Shown one piece after another: positions 52,819 through 61,417 of a stretch of DNA of 64,000 nucleotides. Numbering within the stretch: the first letter of the stretch is position 1; every line of letters starts with the position of its first letter. The stretch is from Aquamicrobium defluvii. Its GTDB lineage: Bacteria > Pseudomonadota > Alphaproteobacteria > Rhizobiales > Rhizobiaceae. Position numbers and translations under genes: made by a program. The stretch is from assembly GCF_004363725.1 (NCBI RefSeq), contig NZ_SNZF01000012.1, positions 1 to 64,000 of the forward strand, read 5' to 3'. The notes under the pieces are model-generated. The model was not told the origin of the DNA. It ran no database searches and saw only the letters and a list, made by a program, of their open reading frames with translations.

Positions 52819-53505
52819 ATGAAAAAGCTTTTTCTAGCATCGGCGCTGACCGCGCTCACCTTCTCGGCCGCACAGGCCGCCGATGCCGTTATCTACGAGC
52901 CGGCACCAGTGGCGTCGACCTCTTACGACTGGTCAGGTTTTTATCTCGGCGCGCATGCCGGATATGGATGGGGCGATTACACACCGTTCAGCCCTGCTGA
53001 CGGCGAAACCGGCCCGAACATTGATATCGATGGCTTCCTTGGCGGCCTTACGGCGGGCTATAATTGGCAATTGGACAGCATCGTCCTTGGCATTGAAGCC
53101 GATATCTCTAATGGACCTGAGGGTAAAACGGCCCAAGGAACCTTCGGGCCATCATGGTCTTGCATTTCGGGTGATTGTAATGCCGATATCGAGTGGTTCG
53201 GCACGGTGCGCGGCCGTCTCGGCTATGCGGTTGACCGTTTTCTGGTGTACGGCACCGGTGGTTTCGCCTTTGGCCATGTTGAGGGCGGCATTCACAACTC
53301 GGAACAACAGGGTAGCGGATCGGCCACAGGTTGGGCGGCTGGCGCCGGTGTTGAATTCGCATGGAACCAGCATTGGACCACCAAGGCTGAATATCTGCAC
53401 GTCGATCTTGGAGACATCCCGTTCGGCACGGATAGCAGCGGAGGATCGTTCAAAGGGGACGGTTCCTTTGACGTGTTCCGTCTTGGTATCAACTATAAAT
53501 TCTGA
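52819..53505 (+). CDS. Omp25/Omp31-type outer-membrane beta-barrel protein
   Basis: A 228-residue porin-like protein with signal peptide MKKLFLASALTALTFSAAQA, then YDWSGFYLGAHAGYGWGDY, repeated amphipathic strands (WFGTVRGRLGYAVDRFLVYG) and a C-terminal FRLGINYKF ending in Phe, needed for BamA recognition. ATG 52819 follows GGGAG. It is typical of Rhizobiales outer membranes and is followed by a strong terminator. The 280-bp upstream region shows no other gene. Confidence 0.92.
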   Translation: MKKLFLASALTALTFSAAQAADAVIYEPAPVASTSYDWSGFYLGAHAGYGWGDYTPFSPADGETGPNIDIDGFLGGLTAGYNWQLDSIVLGIEADISNGPEGKTAQGTFGPSWSCISGDCNADIEWFGTVRGRLGYAVDRFLVYGTGGFAFGHVEGGIHNSEQQGSGSATGWAAGAGVEFAWNQHWTTKAEYLHVDLGDIPFGTDSSGGSFKGDGSFDVFRLGINYKF

Positions 53506-53522
53506 TCCTCTCGACATTTCCA

Positions 53523-53552
53523 GAAGGCCCCGCCATGCGCGGGGCCTTTTCT
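53523..53552 (+). terminator. Rho-independent terminator after the porin gene
   Basis: GAAGGCCCCGC and GCGGGGCCTTTT flank a 5-base loop and run into TTTT, 18 bp after the stop. Confidence 0.85.
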
Positions 53553-53768
53553 GTTTCACCTCGGCGATAGTCAGGTCACATTTGCGCGCTATTCTGCCAG
53601 CGCGGCTTCTCAATGGCCCCAGGGGCCAGCGTGCTCCCTTCCCCCAAGCAGAGCGCGTCGGCCCGTTTCCCTTTAGGCGATGATTAAGTTTACGATTTTG
53701 GTCATGATTCGACTCTCATCTCTAACCGTGCTTCTATTCGTAGCGGGTTTGGGTTAGGAGTTCGAGTT

Positions 53769-53891
53769 ATGGAAATCTGGATACCGCTGCTGGGCAGGCT
53801 GAAAATGAAACCCGCCTTTGCAGTCCGCCGCGCCGAAAAAGAACTTTTGAGGATCGGGGGATATTCATTCACATTTCTCGGCAGGCGCTGA
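53769..53891 (+). CDS. Possible 40-residue basic small protein
   Basis: ATG 53769, preceded by TTAGGAG, opens a frame MEIWIPLLGRLKMKPAFAVR then RAEKELLRIGGYSFTFLGRR and a stop. It is rich in Arg/Lys and hydrophobic residues, like membrane-associated peptides. It is the only coding candidate I see between 53556 and 54113. Codon content is compatible with coding, but the frame is short. Confidence 0.3.
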   Translation: MEIWIPLLGRLKMKPAFAVRRAEKELLRIGGYSFTFLGRR

Positions 53892-54113
53892 CGCGTACGG
53901 ATTTCTCTGCCTGCAACACGGATAGTTCCGGCCTGCCGGCTTTGGTACATCCCATCGCTGATCCTCAGCTTTTCCGCATATGACCATTGAACCGCCCGGC
54001 ATTGCCGGTCCGGTTCAGTTCGGTACGAACTTTTTTGGCGATGTATTCGGGTTCAGTGACCGGTGCGAATGCTTCGACAGTATGTGCATACAATGTCATT
54101 TACATCCATACGC

Positions 54114-54779
54114 TTATGCTTGGATGACGATAGCCGGTGGCTCCGGTTTCTGACTGTTTTTTAATTGGCACGCAGCAAGCACGCTTACATCATCAAGTCC
54201 GTAGGCAGCACGTGATGACGCCAACGCAGCCTCGGTAACTTGAATCAACAGGGCGATGATCGCACCATCAGGATGGTCGATGGTCGGTCCCAGCCTTTTT
54301 ATCGGCCAGCCCAGCCGCTCCAGTCGATCAAGCCAGAAAGTTTCGCATACAACGCTGATTTGTTGGATGCCGAGCACAAAGGCAGCTTCCAGCAAGCCGC
54401 AAAGAACAATGCCGGCAGCAAGAGAAGGTTCTCCAGGCTTGCGCAGCAAAGGCGCAACGAAAATCCGTGTCCATTCGTAAATATCGTGGCCTCTTGGAAC
54501 GTCTCCGTCCGCAAGCATTGGGAAGACGTCTGACAACAGATGCGGTTTAAGCGTGGGAACAAAGCGAGATCCCCCGCATAGATTGCCATTGTCATCGATA
54601 CCTAGAAGATAGATCGCATCTGCGTTGTCGAACGCGTCGATTTCGAGAGGAATAGGCCGTTCCACCTGACGCCAGTTTCGTTCGCCGACATAAATCTGAT
54701 GACGAAGGCGAAAATGGCGCTCCAGAGGCTCTTCATATGCCTTGCGGTTCGACCAGTTGACAATGTGAATCTTGAACAT
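54114..54779 (-). CDS. luxI: Acyl-homoserine-lactone synthase (LuxI family)
   Basis: 221 residues. Conserved N-terminal residues of the family are present: RHFRLRHQIYVGERNW (Arg, Phe, Trp), EIDAFDNADAIYLLG (Asp pair) and LCGGSRFVPTLKPHLLSDVF (Arg). The C-terminal half has EWTRIFVAP. It makes an N-acyl-homoserine lactone from SAM and an acyl-ACP; chain length cannot be told. ATG 54779 is preferred over 54818. It lies 57 bp downstream of the luxR-like gene. Confidence 0.88.
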   Translation of the reverse strand: MFKIHIVNWSNRKAYEEPLERHFRLRHQIYVGERNWRQVERPIPLEIDAFDNADAIYLLGIDDNGNLCGGSRFVPTLKPHLLSDVFPMLADGDVPRGHDIYEWTRIFVAPLLRKPGEPSLAAGIVLCGLLEAAFVLGIQQISVVCETFWLDRLERLGWPIKRLGPTIDHPDGAIIALLIQVTEAALASSRAAYGLDDVSVLAACQLKNSQKPEPPAIVIQA

Positions 54780-54836
54780 GGCGAGCGATGCGTAGCTTAC
54801 GCCACATCCTCGGACCATACTGGTTTTTGGGTATTG

Positions 54837-55565
54837 TCAGAGATGAATGTCGCCGCGCAGTATTGCCTTGATCGCCGCGTGCGTTGAATTTGTCGCGTCC
54901 AATTTTTCGCGAATATTGCTGAGGTGGCGCTCGACGGTCAGTTTTGAGATGGATAGGATGCAGCCCACATCCTCGGCGGATTTGCCAGCAGCCGTCCACG
55001 CCAGGATATCCCGCTCCCGGTTGGTCAGTTTCTTCTGAGCTGGTTCATCGGCTGCGCCGCGCAATTGTTGTACAGCCCTGAAGGCGTGGATGGACACCAT
55101 TTCAAGGACAGGCAGGTCGTTTCTGCCCAAGGCGATACGGTCTCCTGCCACGGTAATGACAGCAGGCGCCTTGCAGGGCTCGTAAACAGGGATACACACG
55201 CCATCCAACATGGCGAACTCAGTGGCCTCTTCCATGACGCGCAACTCCTTGGCGGACATTCGTGAGCGCGAGAGCTCGCTCCATAGAAACGGCTTGCCTG
55301 AAATGCGACACTGCATAACACAGGGATCATGGGAGAAGTGATCGCTGGTGGTGTAGTGTGCGGACCATTCTTCCGGCCAACCGTCATAGAGGACCGATCG
55401 CGGCCAAAGTCTCTCATCTGTCCGAGGCAGTCTTGCAATCAGAAGATGGCGCAAGCCGAAGAGGTGAAGAAAGGGAGACAAACCTTCTATAACTCCGGCC
55501 GATGTCCTGGCGGCGTCGATGTGTGCAAGTACTGTCGCCAATTTTGATATCGTCTCAACGTTCAT
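54837..55565 (-). CDS. luxR: LuxR-family quorum-sensing regulator
   Basis: 242 residues: an autoinducer-binding domain with the conserved Trp/Tyr/Asp-Pro set in GWPEEWSAHYTTSDHFSHDP, and a C-terminal LuxR helix-turn-helix (LTNRERDILAWTAAGKSAED, ISKLTVERHLSNIREKL). It is the partner of the adjacent synthase. No clear lux box was found; a short GTCTGTCACAGAC palindrome lies at 55596-55608 upstream. Confidence 0.9.
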   Translation of the reverse strand: MNVETISKLATVLAHIDAARTSAGVIEGLSPFLHLFGLRHLLIARLPRTDERLWPRSVLYDGWPEEWSAHYTTSDHFSHDPCVMQCRISGKPFLWSELSRSRMSAKELRVMEEATEFAMLDGVCIPVYEPCKAPAVITVAGDRIALGRNDLPVLEMVSIHAFRAVQQLRGAADEPAQKKLTNRERDILAWTAAGKSAEDVGCILSISKLTVERHLSNIREKLDATNSTHAAIKAILRGDIHL

Positions 55566-55919
55566 GGCAGCAGAAAAACATGGTGCACCCTTTGTCTGTC
55601 TGTCACAGACTAGTTGGGCAATATGAGACGGCTCAATGTCAAAAAAGAATAATGTTCATTATAGTTTGCATTTTTTGGTTCATTCACGCTGATGTGTTGA
55701 GCTGGATAGCAGGAAGTCAGGTCAGGCGCGTCGCCAATCCTTGGTAGAAGCTTCGTGCTGGATGCCGTCGAGGCGGCGCCAGGCGCAAGTGTGCCAACGT
55801 TTTCGCCTTTTTTCGTCCAGACATAGAATGCGATAGATGACCGTTGGCATGGATTCCGCGCCATCCTTCGATCGAAGACTGCAGCGTACAGATCGACCAA
55901 AGAAAGTCTTCACATGCAA
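55566..55919. other. Gap upstream of luxR without a supported gene
   Basis: Overlapping minus-strand frames exist (for example one reading ESMPTVIYRILCLDEKRRKR), but none has a ribosome site or a family I recognise. The luxR promoter must lie here; TTGACA occurs at about 55645 on the minus strand. Confidence 0.4.
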
Positions 55920-56362
55920 TCAGGTGCAGTCCGACGTCTGAAGCTCATGCCTTTTGTCCGCCTTCGGGCAGCAGGTCCCGAAGCACGACAGATTGCCCTC
56001 GGGATCGCGGCAGATGAATTTGCGGGCCGTAATCGCGGTCGGCAAGACCTTCACCCGCGGCCTTCACACGGGCAAACATCGCCTCTTGAGCGCGATGTTT
56101 GTCACCTCGATAGTCTCGACTGCGATTCCGCCGCGAGAAATCCGGACTGAGGAAGCCATGGCGGAACGATGGCAGGTGAAAGGCTCGGATCCTCTCGACG
56201 TTCGCGACAATGCGCGATCAGAAGAGGGACCGTCTGCGGCATCAAGCCTGTGGGCTGTGAGCCGTGTAGCCATCCTGCCCCATCAGGCTGACCGCGACAC
56301 GCATTATGTGCATCCTGCTGTCTTTCGACCGACCAGATCGCACCCAAATGCCAGATTATCAT
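55920..56362 (-). pseudogene. VOC (glyoxalase-like) family pseudogene
   Basis: Minus-strand pieces in different frames join to a VOC protein: QQDAHNACRGQPDGAGWLHG and SQPTGLMPQTVPLL, then AQEAMFARVKAAGEGLADRD, then KFICRDPEGNLSCFGTCCPK. The last block is the standard C-terminal RDPEGNxWxFGTY signature. At least two frameshifts separate them, so no functional product is expected. Confidence 0.6.
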
Positions 56363-56390
56363 TTACCAGGACCCGCTGCCTGGCGCGCGC

Positions 56391-56894
56391 CTATGATTTC
56401 TGCATGAGATCGGATACCCGACACGACAGGATATCTTCCACTCCGAGCCGCCCATTGTGAGATTCGCCGGTCTCCTGGAAGCCACAGCGCAGATAAAATT
56501 CCCTGGCAATGACGTTTTCGACGTTGACACTGAGCATCAGCTTTGAAGCTTGCGGCCAGTGTGTCGCAATCCAATGGGCGGCGCGAACAACGGCCGTCGC
56601 TCCACATCCCCGCCTCTGCATTCTCCCGCTGATACGAAAATTATGAAGGCTGACTGCATCCGGGGCGGCCCAATCGGGCAATGCCTGCCCCTTTCGAAGC
56701 ATAAGGAACCCGGCAATCTTGCAATCTGCGATGATCAGAAATGGGAAGCAGCCTTCTGAGTTCGGCCGGGCCTTCAAACGCCCCGCTATCCCGATCATGC
56801 TTCCACCAGCGAAGTCTTCTTCGCTGGCGCTCAGTTCGATGCCGGCAACCGCGGCAATCTTAGCGGGATCGATCAGTTTGAGGGAAACATCCAT
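56391..56894 (-). CDS. GNAT-family N-acetyltransferase
   Basis: About 167 residues with LIIADCKIAGFLMLRKG (central strands), acetyl-CoA loop RISGRMQRRGCGATAVVRAA and NVENVIAREFYLRCGFQETG at the C-terminus. ATG 56894 is used; the frame reaches 56918. The substrate is unknown. It is near the XRE gene and the kinase/PLP cluster but separated by a 320-bp gap with no supported gene, so a functional link is speculative. Confidence 0.82.
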   Translation of the reverse strand: MDVSLKLIDPAKIAAVAGIELSASEEDFAGGSMIGIAGRLKARPNSEGCFPFLIIADCKIAGFLMLRKGQALPDWAAPDAVSLHNFRISGRMQRRGCGATAVVRAAHWIATHWPQASKLMLSVNVENVIAREFYLRCGFQETGESHNGRLGVEDILSCRVSDLMQKS

Positions 56895-57214
56895 GCGTAT
56901 GGTCCGTAGGCTTTTCACCGATGATCATACTGGCCCGCGCGGGGTGGCCTGCGGGCGCGCCGCTATGATCCAGCAGCCCGGGGCATGTTGCAGCAACTAT
57001 CCCTTATGCTGTTGAATTTCTGCGTGTCACCGGAAGGGAGATCGATCGGATGCCGCCCTGCAGCAGCCTATCGATCCCCTTCGGTGGGCGCGCCAGAGCG
57101 GCGCCTGAAGAAGACATGCCAATCGTACTTATCCCTCACCAATCCACCCATACATATTTTTTTGGATTGTCAGGATGCTGCAGCCCGATTTCCTATTGAT
57201 TTTTTTGTCGTCTT

Positions 57215-57430
57215 TTATGGATCAGGCTTCTTGATCAACTCTGCCGGATCGACATCAAGGGCGCGCGCCAGTGCTTCAACGGTTTCAAGTGTCGCATTGC
57301 GACGACCGGCTTCGGCGCCGCTGAGATAGGCTCGGGGACTACCGGACAGATGCGCCAATTGCTCCTGGGACAGGCCACGCTCCCGGCGTAGCCGCTGCAG
57401 GTTCAAGCCGAATATGCCTCGTATGTCCAT
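57215..57430 (-). CDS. Small XRE-family regulator
   Basis: A 71-residue helix-turn-helix protein (LQRLRRERGLSQEQLAHLSG, then RNATLETVEALARALDVDP). It is a stand-alone DNA-binding domain like phage Cro/C-type controllers. A 31-bp palindrome begins 19 bp upstream, in the gap to the divergent threonine-synthase-like gene, so it probably represses itself and that gene. Confidence 0.87.
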   Translation of the reverse strand: MDIRGIFGLNLQRLRRERGLSQEQLAHLSGSPRAYLSGAEAGRRNATLETVEALARALDVDPAELIKKPDP

Positions 57431-57448
57431 CGCTCGAGGATTTCATAT

Positions 57449-57479
57449 GTGCACTGTAATGCAACGCATTATAATGCAC
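57449..57479. promoter_or_regulatory. 31-bp palindrome between XRE and threonine-synthase-like genes
   Basis: Arms GTGCATTATAATGC and GCATTACAGTGCAC (12 of 14 pairs) around GTT, read on the minus strand. It is the likely operator of the adjacent XRE regulator. Confidence 0.65.
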
Positions 57480-57625
57480 ATTTTCATTGACGTGAGGCGA
57501 GCGTGCTGCTTGAACGAGATGGATCGCAGGCAGGACCAATGACCTGCGCGCCATATGTCCGGGCGGTAAAATGCGCTGAACGCTGTGGTGCAGGCCAGAC
57601 CGCTTTAGACGGGGAGTTTCATCGA

Positions 57626-58906
57626 ATGAATATTATCGCTGGATACCGCTGCATCCGTTGCGGGACCCGATACCCATCCGATCAGAGGCTGGATACGAGG
57701 GGCTGCCCGAGTTGCCTTGAAACCGGCCCATCAAACCTTCGGCCTCTTTATCCGGTCGGAAACGGTTACGCTGACCTTTCCGGCACGAACAATCATGCCG
57801 GAAAATCCCTGTGGCAATATGCGTCCCACCTTCCTCCATTTGGCGCCGGGATCGTGTCGCTTGGCGAAGGCTTGACGCCCCTTGTCCATGCTGGACGTGT
57901 CGGCCAGATCCTGGATGTGCCGCACCTCTTTATTAAGGACGAGAGCCGCAATCCGACCTGGTCCCATAAGGATCGCTTTTCGACTGTCGCTGTATCGGCC
58001 GCCCTCAACCAAGGGGCAAAGGTCGTGGCGACGGCATCATCAGGTAACGCCGGAGCATCGCTGGCGGCTTATGCTGCCAAGGCTGGACTTCAATGTGTCG
58101 TTGCGACCTTTGCCGGCGCTGCCGACGCCATGATCTCACAAATCCGCGCATATGGCGCGTCGGTTTTCCCGATGGCCCGCAAAACGGACAGATGGGCGCT
58201 TCTCGAAAAGGCTGCCGATCAGCTCGGATGGTTTGTCACTTCCCCCTATCACCACCCCGTCGTCGGCAGTCATCCGATTGGTATCGAAGGCTACAAGACG
58301 CTTGCCTACGAGATTGTCGACCAGTCAGGTGATCGCTTGCCGGACTGGTGCGTTCTGCCGGTTTGTTACGGCGATGCGTTGGCCGGCCTTGCCGCAGGAT
58401 TTCACGAATTGCTTGAGATGGGCAAGATCAGCCGCGTGCCCAGACTCGTTGCGGCCGAGGTGCATGGCTCACTGTCGGCCGCGCTTGAAAGTGGACACGA
58501 CAGGATCGAAGAACAGAGCCAGGCATTCGAAACCGTCGCTGTCTCGATCGGCACGACGCGCAGCACCTATCAGGCGCTGAAAGCGCTTCGGGATACGCGA
58601 GGGTGCGCGGTCTGTGTATCCAACGACCAGATCACATCCATGCAACGAATGCTGGCCGCCAAAGAGGGTATCTTTGCCGAACTGGCATCTGTCGCGCCGC
58701 TTGTCGCTGTTCAACGCCTGCGGGGCCAGAAGGTAATTGCCCAAAGTGACCGGGTAATAACGGTCGTTACGGCAAGTGGATTGAAGGATCTCGATATCTC
58801 GGTCGAAACTACAGCGAGAGAGAAGCCGTTCGAGAGCGTTGAAGATGCATGGAAATGGGCACTTGAACGAACAGCAGCAGGCCCAGGCGTTCGTGTTAGG
58901 GCATGA
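57626..58906 (+). CDS. Threonine-synthase-like PLP enzyme with N-terminal zinc ribbon
   Basis: 426 residues. The N-terminus has a rubredoxin-like ribbon (YRCIRCGTRYP ... GCPSC), then a fold-type II PLP domain with the Schiff-base Lys in WSHKDRFSTVAVS and the phosphate loop TASSGNAGASLAAYAA. Threonine synthases convert O-phosphohomoserine to threonine. ATG 57626 follows GGGGAG; the longer frame from 57503 lacks support. It is convergent with the SbnA-like/GHMP operon and likely handles a related phospho-amino acid rather than primary threonine synthesis. Confidence 0.85.
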   Translation: MNIIAGYRCIRCGTRYPSDQRLDTRGCPSCLETGPSNLRPLYPVGNGYADLSGTNNHAGKSLWQYASHLPPFGAGIVSLGEGLTPLVHAGRVGQILDVPHLFIKDESRNPTWSHKDRFSTVAVSAALNQGAKVVATASSGNAGASLAAYAAKAGLQCVVATFAGAADAMISQIRAYGASVFPMARKTDRWALLEKAADQLGWFVTSPYHHPVVGSHPIGIEGYKTLAYEIVDQSGDRLPDWCVLPVCYGDALAGLAAGFHELLEMGKISRVPRLVAAEVHGSLSAALESGHDRIEEQSQAFETVAVSIGTTRSTYQALKALRDTRGCAVCVSNDQITSMQRMLAAKEGIFAELASVAPLVAVQRLRGQKVIAQSDRVITVVTASGLKDLDISVETTAREKPFESVEDAWKWALERTAAGPGVRVRA

Positions 58907-58930
58907 TTTCTGTAATGTCCGGCCTTTGAT

Positions 58931-59962
58931 CTACACTCGCGAAGGCTGCATGTCGGCATTCAAAGGCGCCCTGCCCCATTCATATCGTGTCCATTCCCAT
59001 TCTTCTCGTGGCTCGATCGCGGAGAGGGTCTCAGGTTCATGGAGGGCTTCGCCCGGCCAGCCGGGGAGGCGATCCAGCCATCCCCGGTTGTAGACCGTAT
59101 CCGCATGTCGGAAGCCTTCATCGGGCATGATGACTGCAACCGTGGCGTCAGGGTAAGTGCGGGCGATCCATGCCCCGACCAGGGCAGATGCGCCGCTTGT
59201 CGGTCCCTGGAAAATACCGTGGTTACGCAACAGCGCATGGGCGGAATGATATGCGGCATAGGCGCCAACCCAATGAACCTCGTCGATCAGGTGATGCCTG
59301 ACATTTGCCGGAATGACGCTGTTTCCCAGCCCGCGCAACATACGCTTACCCACCGGTTGGCCGAACAGGACACTGCGGTGGGTATCGACAGCTGCAATCT
59401 TCAAGTGTGGGTAGAGCTGTCGCAGGAAAGTGCCTGTTCCACATAAAGAACCGCCTGTTCCGATGCAGCCGACCAGCCAGTCGATCTGCCCTGTGGATCT
59501 CACAAGCAGTTCTGCCAGCCGGGCGTATGACAGCCAGTTTCCAGGACTGTCGTACTGCCGCGTCCAGAATGTGCCGGGCTGATCCTCCATGGCCTGCCTG
59601 AGATACGCCAACCTGTCCGGTTGATTCCCGTCTCCTTTCTCGTCCTCCAGCACCACGACATTTGCGCCGAGCAGTTCCAGGCGGCGCTTGTAAGGCGCGT
59701 CGATCAAAGTCGCTGCTGTCACCAGCGTGAGCCGATAGCTCCGCGCGGCGGCAAGAAGCGCCATTGCCATGCCGAATGTGCCCGAGGTCGTTTCTATAAT
59801 GTGGCTATCGGCTTTGAGTTCGCCGGACTTCTGCGCCTGATCGAGAATGAAGCGCGCTGGCATCAGCTTCATCAGGGGAAAAGCGGCCGTAACGATGTTC
59901 GGACCGAGCCGCGCAAGCCGGGGCGTTTCCAACGCGCGGAAATAGTCAATCTCAACGGACAT
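58931..59962 (-). CDS. Cysteine-synthase-like PLP enzyme (SbnA/CysK superfamily)
   Basis: 343 residues of fold-type II. The substrate loop ETTSGTFGMAMALLAAARSY replaces the EPTSGNTGIxLA of CysK, CIGTGGSLCGTG is the PLP phosphate loop, and the Lys is expected in PLMKLMPARFILDQ. The modified loop and overall size are closer to SbnA, which joins O-phosphoserine and glutamate, than to housekeeping CysK. ATG 59962 overlaps the kinase gene by 11 bp, so the kinase product is a likely substrate. Confidence 0.78.
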   Translation of the reverse strand: MSVEIDYFRALETPRLARLGPNIVTAAFPLMKLMPARFILDQAQKSGELKADSHIIETTSGTFGMAMALLAAARSYRLTLVTAATLIDAPYKRRLELLGANVVVLEDEKGDGNQPDRLAYLRQAMEDQPGTFWTRQYDSPGNWLSYARLAELLVRSTGQIDWLVGCIGTGGSLCGTGTFLRQLYPHLKIAAVDTHRSVLFGQPVGKRMLRGLGNSVIPANVRHHLIDEVHWVGAYAAYHSAHALLRNHGIFQGPTSGASALVGAWIARTYPDATVAVIMPDEGFRHADTVYNRGWLDRLPGWPGEALHEPETLSAIEPREEWEWTRYEWGRAPLNADMQPSRV

Positions 59963-60902
59963 CAATGCCCCCTGCCCCGTTCACGGAAAAAATGCCGATG
60001 TCCTGAAACCCGGCATCGCTCAATTCGCTCGAAATCTCGCGAATGACGGAAGTCAGGCCGGCGGACGCGGGATCCAGCAGAAGCCCGTACAGAGATCCGC
60101 TGTGAGCAACCTGAATGCCGAGCGCTCGATGGTGGTCGGCAAGTTCGATCACATAATCGAAGGAGAGTTTTGAGAGATGCCGTTGGTTGACACGGGCGCT
60201 GAGTGTCGCCGCACGGCCGAGAAGACAGGGATCCTGATGGCTGACCGCTCGGGCCACCAACCCCCGCAAGACACGGAATAGCTGGATTTCTTCAAGGCTG
60301 TATCGCGCGGGCGGCAGATCGAGCGTGCTGACACCACCTGTTCCATCTGCCTTGAAACCGATAAGGACGAATGGCGGCAATGAGCCGCCAAAATGCTCGA
60401 GAACCTCCCCTTCCCGCTGCGCAAAAAGCAGGGCCTCGCTTTCAAATGCGGTCGCATCGGATGCAGTCTCGGCGGCGACCGCCAGACGGCTGATCGAAAC
60501 CGGCATAAGTTTTTTTCCCAACGCCGAAGCGGCCGCTCGGCTCGACGCAACGACATCCGCCGTCGAAGATCCGTAGCCATGCCCTATCGGGATATGGCTT
60601 TCGATGCGAAGCAGGCCCCCTGCTTTCGGACGCCCCAGTTGTTCAAGTGTCAGGCGGGCCGCGCGTAGCGCCTTTGTCTTTTCGCGAGGTTCGACACGGA
60701 GGTTTTCTCTGTCATCAAGGATAAGTTCGGCTGTCGATCGCAGGCCATCCAGCGGAATTGTAACGAGACCACGGTGCAAAAGCCCCTGCTCGTCTTCGAA
60801 TACACCCTGGATCAGTTCGCCATGATGTCCGATAGCATGCCCTTCTCCCCGTCCGGTATATAAAGATGGATTCGGTCCAGATGCTTCTTCGACGGTCGTC
60901 AC
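59952..60902 (-). CDS. GHMP-family small-molecule kinase (PduX/threonine-kinase-like)
   Basis: About 316 residues from GTG 60902, which follows GGAGGT at ideal spacing; the frame reaches ATG 60995 but then runs through a perfect palindrome. Features: GHHGELIQGVFEDEQG, as in PduX L-threonine kinases, and the GHMP ATP loop IPIGHGYGSSTADVVAS, plus C-terminal IGIFSVNGAGGIDVR. It would phosphorylate a hydroxyl of threonine, serine or homoserine. No cobalamin genes are near, so a vitamin B12 role is doubtful. Confidence 0.8.
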   Translation of the reverse strand: MTTVEEASGPNPSLYTGRGEGHAIGHHGELIQGVFEDEQGLLHRGLVTIPLDGLRSTAELILDDRENLRVEPREKTKALRAARLTLEQLGRPKAGGLLRIESHIPIGHGYGSSTADVVASSRAAASALGKKLMPVSISRLAVAAETASDATAFESEALLFAQREGEVLEHFGGSLPPFVLIGFKADGTGGVSTLDLPPARYSLEEIQLFRVLRGLVARAVSHQDPCLLGRAATLSARVNQRHLSKLSFDYVIELADHHRALGIQVAHSGSLYGLLLDPASAGLTSVIREISSELSDAGFQDIGIFSVNGAGGIDVR

Positions 60903-60917
60903 GGGCTTACCTCCGAA

Positions 60918-60948
60918 CGGAGTGTTCACTAGCAAAGTGAACACTCCG
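60918..60948. promoter_or_regulatory. Perfect palindrome upstream of the GHMP-kinase operon
   Basis: Arms CGGAGTGTTCACT and AGTGAACACTCCG are exact complements around AGCAA, 16 bp before the GTG start. Position and symmetry suggest a repressor site; a transcript hairpin in the leader is the alternative. Confidence 0.7.
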
Positions 60949-61040
60949 TCGGCACAAATCACTTCTGGTAATCTGGTATTGACCGGAAGAAACACACAGC
61001 CATGGAAATGGCCGGGGCACTCCCGTCGTTTATCAAGTGG

Positions 61041-61250
61041 TTACTTCCGCACGATGGTTGGTTTTGAAGGTTGCACCGTTTTGAGCATTGCGCATGCGGC
61101 GTTAAGCAGACGATCGGCTACGGAGCGAAACGCACGACCATGGCTGTGACCTCGGCCGCAGGGCGGCATATTTGGTATGGCTCTTAATGGCGCGCTGAAC
61201 CGCGTTGCACACCCAGTGGTATATCATGTTTGCAAGGCCGCCCTTGGCGG
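61041..61250 (-). pseudogene. Transposase C-terminal remnant, probably IS110/IS1111 type
   Basis: Minus-strand frames read KYAALRPR, then after a one-base shift GHSHGRAFRSVADRLLNAAC and AMLKTVQ before a stop. This resembles the end of IS110/IS1111 transposases. The frameshift and missing N-terminus make it a remnant. Confidence 0.4.
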
Positions 61251-61299
61251 CGGCTTTGCCTTGCGTCGGCTGCCCTGCTTTCGACAAGCTGGCGGGACG

Positions 61300-61417
61300 G
61301 GCCTATCGCGTGTCTGCGAAAGCGGCCGACGTCAATCCCATTGCCTACCTCGCCGAAACCCTCGACGCCATCATCAAGGGTCATCCGCAGAGCAGAACGT
61401 CAAGCCCGAATCCATAG
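61300..61417 (+). pseudogene. IS66-family transposase C-terminal remnant
   Basis: The plus strand encodes AKAADVNPIAYLAETLDAII then KGHPQSR, the typical last segment of IS66 TnpC. Only about 35 codons remain. Confidence 0.6.

Noticed and set aside
55596..55608. GTCTGTCACAGAC palindrome as a lux box
   Set aside because: It is shorter than the usual 18-20 bp lux box and lacks its conserved CTG/CAG spacing; left only as a note on the luxR entry.
56960..57202. Plus-strand frame reading PYAVEFLRVTGREIDRMPP
   Set aside because: It has no start codon with a ribosome site, no family, and ends in low-complexity sequence; it may be an old gene tail but cannot be supported.
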